Positions 44,524-54,691 are shown, counted from the stretch's first letter. The stretch is DNA of 64,000 bases from UBA1672 sp050633285 (GCA_050633285.1 JBOEGG010000001.1:186001-250000); one strand, 5' to 3'. Numbers and translations: made by a program. The notes: generated by a model not told the origin, from the sequence alone.

Positions 44524-45573
44524 ATGACCAACATCCAAAATAAAAACACATTATTTGCATTATCTTATTGGCTGTTACTGTGTTGTGGCAGCGTATTCCT
44601 CATGATCATTATTGGCGCCATTACACGCCTAAGCGGGTCCGGCCTTTCCATCGTCGAATGGAAACCATTAATGGGCGCTATTCCTCCACTAAACGAACAA
44701 GAATGGCAACGTGTCTTTGAACTTTATCAGACCTCGCCTGAATATCAGAAAAAAAACTTCTGGATGGAGATCTCCGACTTTAAATCTATTTTCTTTTGGG
44801 AATGGTTTCACCGCCTTCTAGGCCGTCTAATCGGCATAATCTACGCCATACCTTTCTTGTTCTTTCTAATAAAAGGATGGATTCCAAAAGGTCACAAAAC
44901 AAAACTCTTTGGCCTTTTCCTACTTGGCGGCGCACAGGGGTTTATGGGGTGGTACATGGTAAAAAGTGGTTTAGTTGATATTCCTGCCGTATCTCATTAC
45001 CGCCTAACCGCGCACTTATCGCTTGCTCTGTTGATTTACGGCCTTATGTTTTGGCTCGCACTCACATACAGAAAAATCGCTAAGAACATAACACCAAGCC
45101 CAGACAACGCCCTATATACGCATAGCTGGGTCACATTGGGTTTCCTCGTTTTGACTATTTTCTGGGGTGCATATACTGCCGGCCTGGATGCAGGGCTTAT
45201 CTATAATGATACTTTTCCAATGATGGGGAAAACATGGATACCCGAAGAAGTCTGGTTTCATAAACCTCTATGGATGAATTTTTTTGAAAATCATGCAGGC
45301 GTTCAATTTACACATAGATGGCTAGCCATAGCTACAGCTCTAGTCACGCTCAGCTTTGCCACACATGGCCTCATCAAAAAACGAACAGAGATATCATTTC
45401 CACTCATAGGAGCAATGGTGTTAATTCAAATTGGACTGGGAATTGCAACGTTATTTTCATCGGTACATTTACACACCGCAGTAACACACCAAGCCGGAGC
45501 GGTTTTATTACTCACACTCCTGATAACATGCATGCATAACGTATATTTTAAGCCGCCTGCGCCAAAGCATTAA
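44524..45573 (+). CDS. ctaA: Haem A synthase, COX15/CtaA type
   Basis: 349 residues, eight membrane helices. Markers: GAITRLSGSGLSIVEWKP, FWMEISDFKSIFFWEWFHRL with its conserved His, SHYRLTAHLSLAL, and NHAGVQFTHRWLA. It oxidises haem O to haem A for cytochrome aa3 oxidase. The last 26 nt overlap the end of the convergent acidic-protein gene. Confidence 0.93.
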   Translation: MTNIQNKNTLFALSYWLLLCCGSVFLMIIIGAITRLSGSGLSIVEWKPLMGAIPPLNEQEWQRVFELYQTSPEYQKKNFWMEISDFKSIFFWEWFHRLLGRLIGIIYAIPFLFFLIKGWIPKGHKTKLFGLFLLGGAQGFMGWYMVKSGLVDIPAVSHYRLTAHLSLALLIYGLMFWLALTYRKIAKNITPSPDNALYTHSWVTLGFLVLTIFWGAYTAGLDAGLIYNDTFPMMGKTWIPEEVWFHKPLWMNFFENHAGVQFTHRWLAIATALVTLSFATHGLIKKRTEISFPLIGAMVLIQIGLGIATLFSSVHLHTAVTHQAGAVLLLTLLITCMHNVYFKPPAPKH

Positions 45574-46744
45574 ACATTGTTTTATAAACACCTTTAACAG
45601 GCTTGGAATCTTCCTCCACAGCCTCCGCGCTCTGTGCGTCTTCTTCTGCTTCACTTGGTATCTCGGAAGGTGCGCTATTGACATCCTTTTCCGCCGCACC
45701 AAACACAGATGGAGCTGGATTAGATGCTTCTGTATCAACAGCATTTTCTTCACCTTTCTGCTCTTCCGCAGCAGGCTCAACTTTTACATCTCCACCTAAA
45801 AGAGACGCAGCAAGAGAAGCCGGGTCAGTATCCGAAGAAACCGTATTATCACCCGCCTCTGGCGCGATACTTGCGAGAATATCTGCCTTCTCCTCTACAA
45901 TATTTTCTGTATCATCTTGCGCATCTTCTACCACTTCAGGAGAAGAATCAGAACTATCTTCTACCTCTTGGGCAGGAGCAGATGTATCAATCGGCATAAC
46001 ATCATCAAACATATCATCCGCAATTGGCGGCATACCCGGTATTTCCAATTTAGGCTTAGAAGGCTCCACTGAAGCCTCGGCTTCATCCTTCACCTCAGTC
46101 ACATTACTAAGAATTGACTTTTCCTCTGCCACACGTTGACGTTCCAAATCCTCAACAGGCTCTTCGGCAGCCGAAGAAACGCTCTGGGTACTTTCTTTCG
46201 GAGAATTGTCAACAGCAACATCAGAAGAAGACATCGTGCGTACAGCATCATCTTTTTGATCCTGCTTATCCTGCTCTTTTTGCACAGCATTGTCTTTTTC
46301 ATCTTGGGTCTTAACAAGCAACCCCGGGCGAACACGCTCAATTATATTTTCTGCATATAAAAACTTACTAACACAACTACCGAACTCATCAATGACTTTG
46401 CCAACATATTCCATGTCTAACATACCGGCATCAACACTTTTATTCACAATTTCCTTAAGGACAGACTTCAACAACAAACGTTTATCACACGCCGTTTCCT
46501 CAAGCTCCCGCCTATGGTCATGATCAACACCACCCTTATCATCATATTCAATCAGCTTTTCACCAAAAAGATACAACGCTATATCCGGCCATACACCACG
46601 AAACTTATTCCGCCCACTCGCATTCCGCGGGATATACAAAACATCTAACGCTTCGCCCAAATCTTCCATCTTATCACTAAATGCAGCCATAGAATTGGAC
46701 TGAGGTGTATCAAGATTATCTTGTGTTTGGTTATCTGACATCAA
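45548..46744 (-). CDS. Acidic protein with disordered tail carrying a PSVFG motif
   Basis: 398 residues. A folded N-terminus (about 15-145: FSDKMEDLGEALDVLYIPRN, VWPDIALYLFGEKLI, VLKEIVNKSVDAGMLDMEYV) is followed by about 250 residues of Glu/Asp/Ser/Ala-rich disordered sequence. The tail contains NPAPSVFGAAEK (Pro345), the same motif repeated in the DotL-like coupling protein, and ends in a possible helix GVYKTMFNALAQAA. No family recognised. An adaptor or substrate of the secretion system is inferred from the motif alone. Confidence 0.6.
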   Translation of the reverse strand: MMSDNQTQDNLDTPQSNSMAAFSDKMEDLGEALDVLYIPRNASGRNKFRGVWPDIALYLFGEKLIEYDDKGGVDHDHRRELEETACDKRLLLKSVLKEIVNKSVDAGMLDMEYVGKVIDEFGSCVSKFLYAENIIERVRPGLLVKTQDEKDNAVQKEQDKQDQKDDAVRTMSSSDVAVDNSPKESTQSVSSAAEEPVEDLERQRVAEEKSILSNVTEVKDEAEASVEPSKPKLEIPGMPPIADDMFDDVMPIDTSAPAQEVEDSSDSSPEVVEDAQDDTENIVEEKADILASIAPEAGDNTVSSDTDPASLAASLLGGDVKVEPAAEEQKGEENAVDTEASNPAPSVFGAAEKDVNSAPSEIPSEAEEDAQSAEAVEEDSKPVKGVYKTMFNALAQAA

Positions 46745-46952
46745 AAACCCTTATTGCTCTTTATACTGCGCACTCGCACAAAATATTACATTGCATAATC
46801 ATAATAAACCTTTCTGCCCTGACACAAAAGACAAAAACGCTTTCAAAATTTTATCTTTGATACTCGTAAGTAAAAACCCCGAATATCTAGTTCTAAGCAC
46901 TGTAAATTAAAAACAAGTTAATACACTACAATTTCATCATATCAAAAGCGCA

Positions 46953-49900
46953 TCAAACATTCTCTTTCACAAACTCCATGATCGAGGTGTAATCAGTTTT
47001 ACCACTGCCAAGCACAAACATTTTATCTATATACAAAATCGTCTTTGGAACAGAAAGCTCTGAAATTCCGTTCTGCGATGCATATGATGACAGGTCAGAT
47101 TTTTCTGCTTTTTGATTTGTACTTACAAGTATAAGCTGTTCACCTTTTCTTGCATCTGGTATAGCGACAACCGCATGTGCCTCATCGGGATAAACATGCG
47201 ACACCATTGTTTCAACAGAGGTCAGCGAAACCATCTCTCCTGCAATCTTGGCAAAACGCTTCGCACGCCCCAAAATTTTTACATAACCATCATCATCAAT
47301 AGAAACGATATCACCCGTATCATACCATCCACCTTGCGGTGGCTGTAGAGTTGCAGGCTTGTCTTCTTTATAGTATCCAAGCATAACATTAGGGCCTCGA
47401 ACAAATAGCCTTCCGCCCTCATCAACACCCGGAACATTTTCCAAACGATATTCAATTCCGGATAATAAACGCCCTACCGTTCCATGTTTCATATGCATCG
47501 GAGAATTAAGTGTAAGCGCAGGAGAAGTTTCTGTTGCTCCATAACCTTCCAAAATACGAACACCAAAACGAGAGGAATACAACCTTTGAGTTTCCTCTTT
47601 CACCTTCTCTGCACCTGCAAAAATATAACGCATCCGATAGAAATCATACGGATCAGCCATGCGCGCATAGCCATTCAGGAACGTATCCGTACCAAACATA
47701 ATTGTCGCATTTGATGAATAAACAAGCTCCGGCACAATACGATAATGCAACGGGCTAGGGTACAAGAATGTACGCACACCTGAAAGTACAGGCAATAACG
47801 TCCCCCCTGTCAAACCAAAGGAATGGAACATCGGCAAACAGTTAAACACAACATCCTGACGGTTAAAATCAACACGGCATGAAAGCTGGACAATATTTGA
47901 CATGATGTTGGAATGACTAAGTACTACCCCCTTCGGAACACCTTCCGAACCGGACGTAAACAAAATCACAGCCGGATCACTTGGCTTTACACCTTGCTGA
48001 CGGAAAATATAAGCCGCCGTTTTATGCGCATAAAACCCACGTAATTTATCAACTGGCGTAATTTCCTGCTTAATATCCTCTAGATAGATCAAATTAACAA
48101 CCTTCGACAGCTCCTCCACCAAAGGCTCCAAACGTCCCATCTCAATAAAGCGACGTGATGTAATGACATGCTTCACTTGTGCAGACGTACAGGCCGAAAG
48201 GATAGATTTCGCGCCCGCCGAAAAGTTAAGCATCGCAGGCACACGACCAAAGGCCTGCAATCCGAAGAACGTCACCAACGCACCGCAAGAATTTGGCAAC
48301 AACACACCAACATTCTCCGCCTTTGCAGTTTGTTTCGTAAGCTTACGCCCAAGCACAACAGAACCGCGCACTAAACGTTTAAACTTCATCGGGTTACGTT
48401 CAATATCTTCGGCAATAACCGCATCATCACCATTCACATGGCGCGCCTTCATCAAGGCCTCAAACAATGTCTGCTCACGATCATTCGTCATGAACATCAT
48501 ATTTTCCATGACATCATAAAGTTGACGCCCCGCAGCGGCACGACGCTTACGCCCCTTCATTTCCTCCGGCACATCAAAATCCCGTGGCGGTAAAATAGTC
48601 ATCGTAATTTTCGGAAATGTTCGAAGAGGTACTTTGCCCTTCAACCTCGAAAACGGCGTATGCTGCACACCATCCAAACGGATTGGCAATATTTTCGCAC
48701 CCGATTTATCGGCGATCATCCCCGGCCCGTCATAAATCTTCATCAACGCACCGGTTTCCGTCAAACGCCCCTCTGGGAAAATCACACAATGCTTGTCCTT
48801 TTCCACTTCCTTAATCAAAGATTTCAACGAAAACGGATTTGTCGGATCAAGGGGGAACGCATCGACCATCTTTAAAAACGGGCGAACCCAGAACCAATTA
48901 GCCACATGCGAATTCACCGCAAACATCGGACGCCCGGGAAGAAAAGCCGCAAGAACAGGCGCATCCAAAAACGAAACATGGTTACACACAATAACGGTGC
49001 GATCTCCCGCCTTTTCAAAATTCTCTAAGCCTCGTACCTCAACCTTATAAAAGGTCTTCAGCAACCCTTGCATAATTGTCTTCATCAAATAATCGGGCAA
49101 AAGCTGGCATATATAAAAAGCAACCACCATATTGGCGAGCGCAAAAATAATAAACAGCCCCGTAATACCAAAACCAACAGACAACAATACCGCAGAGAGA
49201 ACAGAGGACATGACAACAAAAATAGAGTTTAAAATCGCGCTACCCGCCAGAATACGGGATCTGATATCTTCCGGCGTATCATGTTGAATAATCGCATTCA
49301 GCGGCACAACAAACAGCCCCGCAAACATCGCTATCAAAAAGATATCAAGCATAATGCGCCAACTCGCAAACATACCCAAAAACCCACCAAGGCCAAGTAA
49401 ATCACCACCCTCAAGACCGGAAGAAAAACCATTCCCCGCAAAATATAAATCAATGGAGAAAATCGTAATCCCAAGCGCAGCCAACGGCACGTACACTGCC
49501 TCTACCCGCCCACGAAGTAAACGGTTATTCAGCAAACCACCAAAGGCCACCCCAATAGAAAACAACACCATAAACAGGGTAAACACATGGTTTGTCGCAC
49601 CCAAAGCATCCTTGGTAAAATTCGGGAGCTGCGATAAGAACATCGCACCCAAAAACCAGAACCACGCCACACCCAATGAGGCCTCAATCACACTCCGTCT
49701 ATGCGTGAAGAGATTATCTAAAATTCGATAAGTCTCACTGACGATATTATAATTAATCTTAAGCTCAGGCTCCCCCGCATGCGCAGATGGGATAGAGCGC
49801 GACGCAAAATAACCAAGCCCCGCCGTCACGAACAATAATGCAGAGACAATCCACACACCGCCGGACATTGCAACAAACACCGCACCCGCAATCGTACCAA

Positions 49901-50387
49901 CCAAGATCGCCAAAAACGTTCCGGTCGAAAGCAACGCATTACCGCCAATCAGCTCGTTTTCCTCAAGATGCTGCGGTAAAATGGAATACTTGCTCGGCCC
50001 GAAAAAGGCAGACTGCGCGCCCAATGCAAATAACGTCGCAAATGATAAGACAACAGACCCCGATATCAACGACACCGCCCCCAAAGCAGCAACGGCAATC
50101 TCAACCAACTTCACAACACGGATCACTTTGTCTTTAGGATATTTATCCGCATACTGACCACCCAGCGCAGAAAACAAAATAAACGGCAGAATAAAAATCC
50201 CCGTTGCAAGCGTCACAAGAACTTTCGTATCCGTTCCCACCGCCTCGGCCTGCGTCGCCGCACCGTATAACAACAAAACAACCAATGCATTTTTAAACAA
50301 ATTATCGTGAAACGCGCCCAAGAACTGCGTTATAAAAAGCGGAGCAAAACGTCTTTGCTTTAACAGGTCAAATTGATTGTGCTGCAT
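46953..50387 (-). CDS. MFS transporter - acyltransferase - acyl-ACP/AMP ligase fusion (LplT-Aas type)
   Basis: 1144 residues in three parts. Residues 1-430: an MFS/LplT-like lysophospholipid transporter with about 12 helices (FITQFLGAFHDNLFKN). About 450-640: a PlsC-type acyltransferase with the active-site NHVSFLDAP and FPEGRLTETG. About 650-1144: an AMP-forming ligase with ILFTSGSEGVPKGV, GYGATETSPALT and YDTGDIVSIDD. Known Aas/LplT systems take up lysophospholipids and re-acylate them at the inner membrane; the fusion is commonly found in alphaproteobacteria. The ATG at 50387 has GAGG at 6 nt. Confidence 0.92.
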   Translation of the reverse strand: MQHNQFDLLKQRRFAPLFITQFLGAFHDNLFKNALVVLLLYGAATQAEAVGTDTKVLVTLATGIFILPFILFSALGGQYADKYPKDKVIRVVKLVEIAVAALGAVSLISGSVVLSFATLFALGAQSAFFGPSKYSILPQHLEENELIGGNALLSTGTFLAILVGTIAGAVFVAMSGGVWIVSALLFVTAGLGYFASRSIPSAHAGEPELKINYNIVSETYRILDNLFTHRRSVIEASLGVAWFWFLGAMFLSQLPNFTKDALGATNHVFTLFMVLFSIGVAFGGLLNNRLLRGRVEAVYVPLAALGITIFSIDLYFAGNGFSSGLEGGDLLGLGGFLGMFASWRIMLDIFLIAMFAGLFVVPLNAIIQHDTPEDIRSRILAGSAILNSIFVVMSSVLSAVLLSVGFGITGLFIIFALANMVVAFYICQLLPDYLMKTIMQGLLKTFYKVEVRGLENFEKAGDRTVIVCNHVSFLDAPVLAAFLPGRPMFAVNSHVANWFWVRPFLKMVDAFPLDPTNPFSLKSLIKEVEKDKHCVIFPEGRLTETGALMKIYDGPGMIADKSGAKILPIRLDGVQHTPFSRLKGKVPLRTFPKITMTILPPRDFDVPEEMKGRKRRAAAGRQLYDVMENMMFMTNDREQTLFEALMKARHVNGDDAVIAEDIERNPMKFKRLVRGSVVLGRKLTKQTAKAENVGVLLPNSCGALVTFFGLQAFGRVPAMLNFSAGAKSILSACTSAQVKHVITSRRFIEMGRLEPLVEELSKVVNLIYLEDIKQEITPVDKLRGFYAHKTAAYIFRQQGVKPSDPAVILFTSGSEGVPKGVVLSHSNIMSNIVQLSCRVDFNRQDVVFNCLPMFHSFGLTGGTLLPVLSGVRTFLYPSPLHYRIVPELVYSSNATIMFGTDTFLNGYARMADPYDFYRMRYIFAGAEKVKEETQRLYSSRFGVRILEGYGATETSPALTLNSPMHMKHGTVGRLLSGIEYRLENVPGVDEGGRLFVRGPNVMLGYYKEDKPATLQPPQGGWYDTGDIVSIDDDGYVKILGRAKRFAKIAGEMVSLTSVETMVSHVYPDEAHAVVAIPDARKGEQLILVSTNQKAEKSDLSSYASQNGISELSVPKTILYIDKMFVLGSGKTDYTSIMEFVKENV

Positions 50388-50466
50388 ATCTGTCCTCATA
50401 CAATGATATAATCATCGCGAGCATAACAAAATAACAGCACAATTTCTTGAACTTTTTCGGAAGCGA

Positions 50467-51216
50467 TTACTGAGCCGCGAAAACCTTCTTAAGGATATCC
50501 GTCGTGCGCTTCACAGGATCCTTACGAATGGCGGCTTCTTCTTGTGCGACATAATAGAATATCCCATCCATAGCCTTATCCGTGACATAGCCATTTAGGT
50601 TCGCCTTAACATCCGGCATAAACGGTATCTGCGCATATTGCCCCATTACGGAATCATAGGCCTTCACTGCGCCCGCACTTGCCATGGCATTTTTAATAAT
50701 CGGCTGCATTTCCTTTTCCAGATCACCGCCCATCGTTTTGCGTAAATAGCTTGTCGCCGCATTATCAGGGCCGGTTAGAATATTTTTCGCATCCGTAATC
50801 GTCATCTCTTGGATAGCTTTTAGGAACAGCGCTTTCGCCTTCGGCGTTGCCACCTCCGCCGCGCGGTTTAAACGTAGCTCAAGATCATCGGTCAAACCGC
50901 CCATACCAACCGAAGACAATGCACGATCAACACGTCCCAACGCACCGGGCAAAGGAATATGCGCCTTCGGGTCAAGGTTAAACCCATCTCGCACACCTAG
51001 CTGCGCCACCACTTGCTGCGTCCCGATACGCAATGCATCCCGCAGGCCAGTACTAATTTCTGAACTACTCAAACCCGAAACAGAAGACGAAGAGGATGAG
51101 CCACTCGTCTCACTCTCAAGAACATCAACAACCTTATCAAACCAGTCAAACGCATACGCCTTTGGCGCAACCATACACGCACCCACCATAACGGCCATCA
51201 AAACACGATTTTTCAT
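50467..51216 (-). CDS. DUF4197 family exported protein
   Basis: 249 residues. Signal peptide MKNRVLMAVMVGACMVAPKAYA, a Ser-rich spacer (SGSSSSSSVSGLSSSE), then the helical DUF4197 core: LRDALRIGTQQVVAQLG, HIPLPGALGRVDRALS, RLNRAAEVATPKAKALFLKA, MTITDAKNILTGPDNAAT, GIFYYVAQEEAAIRKDPVKR. Periplasmic, function unknown. Confidence 0.88.
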   Translation of the reverse strand: MKNRVLMAVMVGACMVAPKAYAFDWFDKVVDVLESETSGSSSSSSVSGLSSSEISTGLRDALRIGTQQVVAQLGVRDGFNLDPKAHIPLPGALGRVDRALSSVGMGGLTDDLELRLNRAAEVATPKAKALFLKAIQEMTITDAKNILTGPDNAATSYLRKTMGGDLEKEMQPIIKNAMASAGAVKAYDSVMGQYAQIPFMPDVKANLNGYVTDKAMDGIFYYVAQEEAAIRKDPVKRTTDILKKVFAAQ

Positions 51217-51303
51217 CTCATCACCTGCTTGTTCGAATTCTGCCTGAGCATAACAAAAATAAAATGAGATTTCTTGCCCTAATTGATTTATGTAACGGTT
51301 TTC

Positions 51304-51490
51304 TATAAACTAGGCTTTAACGTTTAAACGCGTTGCTTACTCGGTTTCCACTCCCGTCAGGGTGGCTTTTTTGTGCCTTAATACATTAGGGTGCAAAACT
51401 TTGCCTTTTTTTGGGTCGGGAGTGGATGGAATACAACACCCCTTTGGGGAAATACATCCACACGTGGTAAGCGTGCGTTTAAACTCCTGA
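51304..51490 (+). ncRNA. Candidate structured RNA (6S-like?) upstream of a small XRE regulator
   Basis: Outer arms 51322-51340 and 51467-51484 pair over 16 bp interrupted by one internal loop. Inside, CCACTCCCG (51348-51356) is exactly complementary to CGGGAGTGG (51417-51425). A competing 3' hairpin uses TGGATG/CATCCA with an inner CCCC/GGGG. A -10-like TATAAA (51304-51309) sits about 12 bp before the first arm. A long rod with a central bubble and this length is the shape of 6S RNA, but no conserved sequence was verified; a leader of the downstream XRE gene is the alternative. Confidence 0.4.
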
Positions 51491-51513
51491 CATCAAATAG
51501 AAGAAAGGAATTT

Positions 51514-51759
51514 ATGATGCCAAATCCGCAACCACAAACGATACAAGAGCTCCGCCAAACCATAGGTGAGAACATCCACCGCACACGAAAACGGCGGAAA
51601 GTCACACTGACGAAACTCTCTAAACAAACGAATATTCCGTATCAAAAACTCGATGGATATGAGATTGGAAAATACGAGTTATGCCTCGTGCACCTACTCC
51701 CCATTGCCAACGCACTAAGTGTCGATGTCAAAGCATTGCTACGCAAAGTAAACCCATAA
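51514..51759 (+). CDS. Small XRE-family HTH regulator
   Basis: 81-82 residues, essentially one helix-turn-helix (IGENIHRTRKRRKVTLTKLS, then TNIPYQKLDGYEIGK, then LPIANALSVDVKALL). AAGGA precedes adjacent ATGs at 51514 and 51517. Cro/CI-type, target unknown. It lies 30 bp downstream of the structured-RNA candidate and may be controlled by it. Confidence 0.8.
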   Translation: MMPNPQPQTIQELRQTIGENIHRTRKRRKVTLTKLSKQTNIPYQKLDGYEIGKYELCLVHLLPIANALSVDVKALLRKVNP

Positions 51760-51789
51760 TAATCTCAAGCACAGCAGTGTGGGACTGTG

Positions 51790-52896
51790 CTATTCTATCG
51801 CTTCGCCCTGCGGTTCTACGCTCTCGGGATTTTCATCTACTTCATCATCAACAGGCAACTCGTCATAGATTGCAATGCCTTCGGAGTCTTCATAATCCAA
51901 CAACTCCAAACCGGTTTTAGATGTCAGCATCCTGATAACAGGCTCATCCCCATTTTTCTCCGCCGATAAAACCAGACTAAGCGCATATTCATCATTGGCG
52001 CGATACACATCAATCATCGTATCCTCAAACATGCCATCGCCCTTAGACGATAAATACATTTTTGCAATATCGGAATACGCAACCGCACTGACAATCATTT
52101 CCTGCGTGTCAGCATTTTGAATATAGGAAACAATGCGCTCCTCAGTTAAAATAGTGCCACTCTCCAAAAGTGAAAATATGCCACTTGAATAGAAAAATAC
52201 AATCGTTTCCTGCTCTTCTACAACACTATACTCGCGCAATAAATCGGTACGATCCTGCGATAGCTCTGTACCCGCAACAACATATGATGGTGGTGCAGAA
52301 TTACCGATATACGCCCCTATAGCCATTAAACCTACAATCGGCGAACATAATAAAAATGCGAGAACATAAAACAACCACGAAGGCTTCTTTACCCCTTCTG
52401 TTTCAGTAGGCTCAATATCCACGCGGATATCCGCAATATGCTTACAAATACGCCAATAGAACAAAGCCATAATCAATGTGCCTACGGCTTCGAATATAAT
52501 ATCGCTCCCCAGCGCATCTGAAACTTCATACTGCGTGACAGCAAAAGCACCATTAATCACACCAGCCAACACAATAAGAGCAGTACCTAAAGGTATAAAA
52601 CGAATGCCAACCACAAATGAAATACTGAAATACTTCCCTAAAAAATCACGCCCACAGGATCCGCCATTCGCTCGAAACGCACATATCATCCCAAGAACAG
52701 CGACAAGCATATCCACCACAACGATTATCCAACCGACATCTTCTGAATAATCAACCTCTGACGGAATACGAGACGAGATTTCCAAAATCGCGGTAAAAAT
52801 CAGCGCCGAAATAAACATATAGACGAACTTCGCCTTTTCCCCCAGCGTATCGGCTTGCAGGTCTTGTTTCAGGGCTTTGATATTCCAGATATACAT
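51790..52896 (-). CDS. Polytopic membrane protein of unknown function
   Basis: About 368 residues. Several helices lie in the first 200 residues (FVYMFISALIFTAILEI, IIVVVDMLVAVLGMICAF, FVVGIRFIPLGTALIVLAG, FEAVGTLIMALFYWRI) and one near 190-210. A large acidic extracytoplasmic domain ends the protein (VVEEQETIVFFYSSGIFSL to EYALSLVLSAEKNG). AGGTGA lies 8 nt before the ATG. No family recognised. Confidence 0.65.
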   Translation of the reverse strand: MYIWNIKALKQDLQADTLGEKAKFVYMFISALIFTAILEISSRIPSEVDYSEDVGWIIVVVDMLVAVLGMICAFRANGGSCGRDFLGKYFSISFVVGIRFIPLGTALIVLAGVINGAFAVTQYEVSDALGSDIIFEAVGTLIMALFYWRICKHIADIRVDIEPTETEGVKKPSWLFYVLAFLLCSPIVGLMAIGAYIGNSAPPSYVVAGTELSQDRTDLLREYSVVEEQETIVFFYSSGIFSLLESGTILTEERIVSYIQNADTQEMIVSAVAYSDIAKMYLSSKGDGMFEDTMIDVYRANDEYALSLVLSAEKNGDEPVIRMLTSKTGLELLDYEDSEGIAIYDELPVDDEVDENPESVEPQGEAIE

Positions 52897-52993
52897 TATG
52901 CGCTTCACCTAAATATTAACGTTTATATTGTGTAACAAAAAAACAGCGATACCACAGATTGTACCGCCGTTACAAGAAGTTGAGATTGGAATA

Positions 52994-53836
52994 TTACTCC
53001 GCAGGAACACGCAAAGTCGATTTGGGTGCCTTTGGTTTCGCCGTCCCGATCAATCTATATGATAACCCAACAATCACCAGAACACTGAAATAGAACACGA
53101 GTTCCATCCCCGACGGACGCGGTGTATACCCAAATAGAACCTTCATTGTTTCACCAACAAAACCACCACCATCAATCAACCATGATGTATCCCACACTTG
53201 CGGTGCAAGCATCGGCAACATATCCGCCTGTATCAAGAAATTCGCACCCTGCGCCGCCATACCTGCGGTTAAGATAATAAGCATCCAACTTGTCACCGTG
53301 AACAAATGACGCTTCACCGTTTTAAGCAAACCAAAGTAAAGCGCAAAGCCAACCAAACTACCACCAATCAAACCGATAATACCGCCACTAATAATAGAAA
53401 AGGCCGGTACACCAATTAAACTCTGACTATAGGTAAATAAAACAATTTCCGCGCCCTCGCGTAATGTTGCCAAAGCCACAACAAACACAATCACGTAAAG
53501 AGATTTGCGCCCCGCAACAACGTCCGCACCAACGGCATTTAAATGCTGTGCAAGTTCGCGCCCATGACGCTTCATCCAGATCACTGTCCAACTCAAAAAA
53601 CCAACGGCAGTAAACATGATAATCGCGTTAAAAACCTCTTGCCCCATTCCCTCAATAGAGTCAGAAATTTGATCCGTAAACAAAAACACAATAACAGAGC
53701 CAAGAACACCAAGACCAAGCCCCGCAGACACAAGAACACCGCGTTTTGGCAAACCCTTCGTCGCCGCAAGAACAATACCTAAGACCAATGCTATCTCTAT
53801 AACTTCACGAAAAACAACGACTGCAATTGCGGACAT
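52994..53836 (-). CDS. FTR1-family high-affinity iron permease
   Basis: 280 residues, seven membrane helices. The two REXXE motifs that coordinate iron are present: VFREVIEIALVLGIVL near the N-terminus and TLREGAEIVLF in the middle. It imports iron, usually with a periplasmic cupredoxin or oxidase partner; the gene 18 bp upstream supplies one. Known relatives are EfeU and FtrC. Confidence 0.9.
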   Translation of the reverse strand: MSAIAVVVFREVIEIALVLGIVLAATKGLPKRGVLVSAGLGLGVLGSVIVFLFTDQISDSIEGMGQEVFNAIIMFTAVGFLSWTVIWMKRHGRELAQHLNAVGADVVAGRKSLYVIVFVVALATLREGAEIVLFTYSQSLIGVPAFSIISGGIIGLIGGSLVGFALYFGLLKTVKRHLFTVTSWMLIILTAGMAAQGANFLIQADMLPMLAPQVWDTSWLIDGGGFVGETMKVLFGYTPRPSGMELVFYFSVLVIVGLSYRLIGTAKPKAPKSTLRVPAE

Positions 53837-53854
53837 GATCCTGCTTACCTTCTA

Positions 53855-54586
53855 CTATTTTGCAATAATATAACCATTGGCGGTTTTTAAATTAAATTCG
53901 CCAAAGAAATGATATTTACCCGGCTTCAATGGACCAACAAAAATTGTGGCCTTCTTATTCCCGCCAATAATTTTTTCACGATTCATATCATCGCTTTCAA
54001 ACTCTTCAGGTGTTGGGTCTTGGTTATCAACGATCAACTTAATCTTCTCACCCGCAGGCACGATAATTTCTTCCGGTGTAAATTTATGATCCTTAATAAT
54101 AATATTGTAAAAAGCCTGCTTCACAGGTTTCACATCATCCGGCGTAACCGTCTTAATGTCTACAACCGCGGCCTGTAGTTTCACAAACCACGTACGCACT
54201 TTTTCTTCTTCCTGATTTTCAGACGCATAATGCACGGCTTGTATGGCTTCATCCAGAGCATCAATTTTCCCCGTTTCCGCCGCATTATCCGCACGCACCT
54301 TATCCACGCCAGCCTCCAACGTGTATGTAATTTCATGAATAGCTTCAAGCTCAAGAAACTCAAGCTCGGTATCCTTCTTGAGAACATCCCCAATCGCAGC
54401 CGTCTTTTCATTTAGGATCACAAAAGCTTGCGCGCTTGTCTCAATTTCAATCGCCTTATAATGATCCGAATTTTCTTCGCCTTCATGCTCATGCTCGTCA
54501 TGCGCATGTGGCTCCTCTGCCGTAACATATGTAAGCGGGCTAAACGCGATCGTTGACAGGCCTAAAATCATAAAAAATTTATTCAT
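53855..54586 (-). CDS. Exported iron-uptake protein with cupredoxin-like domain
   Basis: 243 residues. Signal peptide MNKFFMILGLSTIAFSPLTY, then a His/Glu-rich metal-binding-looking segment (HAHDEHEHEGEENSDH), a helical spacer and a C-terminal cupredoxin-like domain (VPAGEKIKLIVDNQDPTPEE, KPGKYHFFGEFN). The usual Cys of type-1 copper sites is not seen. AAGGTG precedes the ATG at 54586; the longer open frame upstream has no start signal. First gene of the operon with FTR1 and preceded by a Fur box. Confidence 0.8.
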   Translation of the reverse strand: MNKFFMILGLSTIAFSPLTYVTAEEPHAHDEHEHEGEENSDHYKAIEIETSAQAFVILNEKTAAIGDVLKKDTELEFLELEAIHEITYTLEAGVDKVRADNAAETGKIDALDEAIQAVHYASENQEEEKVRTWFVKLQAAVVDIKTVTPDDVKPVKQAFYNIIIKDHKFTPEEIIVPAGEKIKLIVDNQDPTPEEFESDDMNREKIIGGNKKATIFVGPLKPGKYHFFGEFNLKTANGYIIAK

Positions 54587-54601
54587 TGTTACGCACCTTT
54601 T

Positions 54602-54620
54602 GCAAATGAAAATGATTATC
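54602..54620 (-). promoter_or_regulatory. Fur box upstream of the FTR1 operon
   Basis: On the minus strand GATAATCATTTTC matches 12 of 13 bases of the 3' part of the Fur consensus GATAATGATAATCATTATC. It ends 15 bp before the start codon of the cupredoxin gene, so iron-dependent repression is expected. Confidence 0.7.
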
Positions 54621-54691
54621 ACCTTCATTGATACACAGCCTGCCTCGCAAAAGCAAGTGCCAGCCATTAGCGTGAAAAACAGCAAAAAAAC

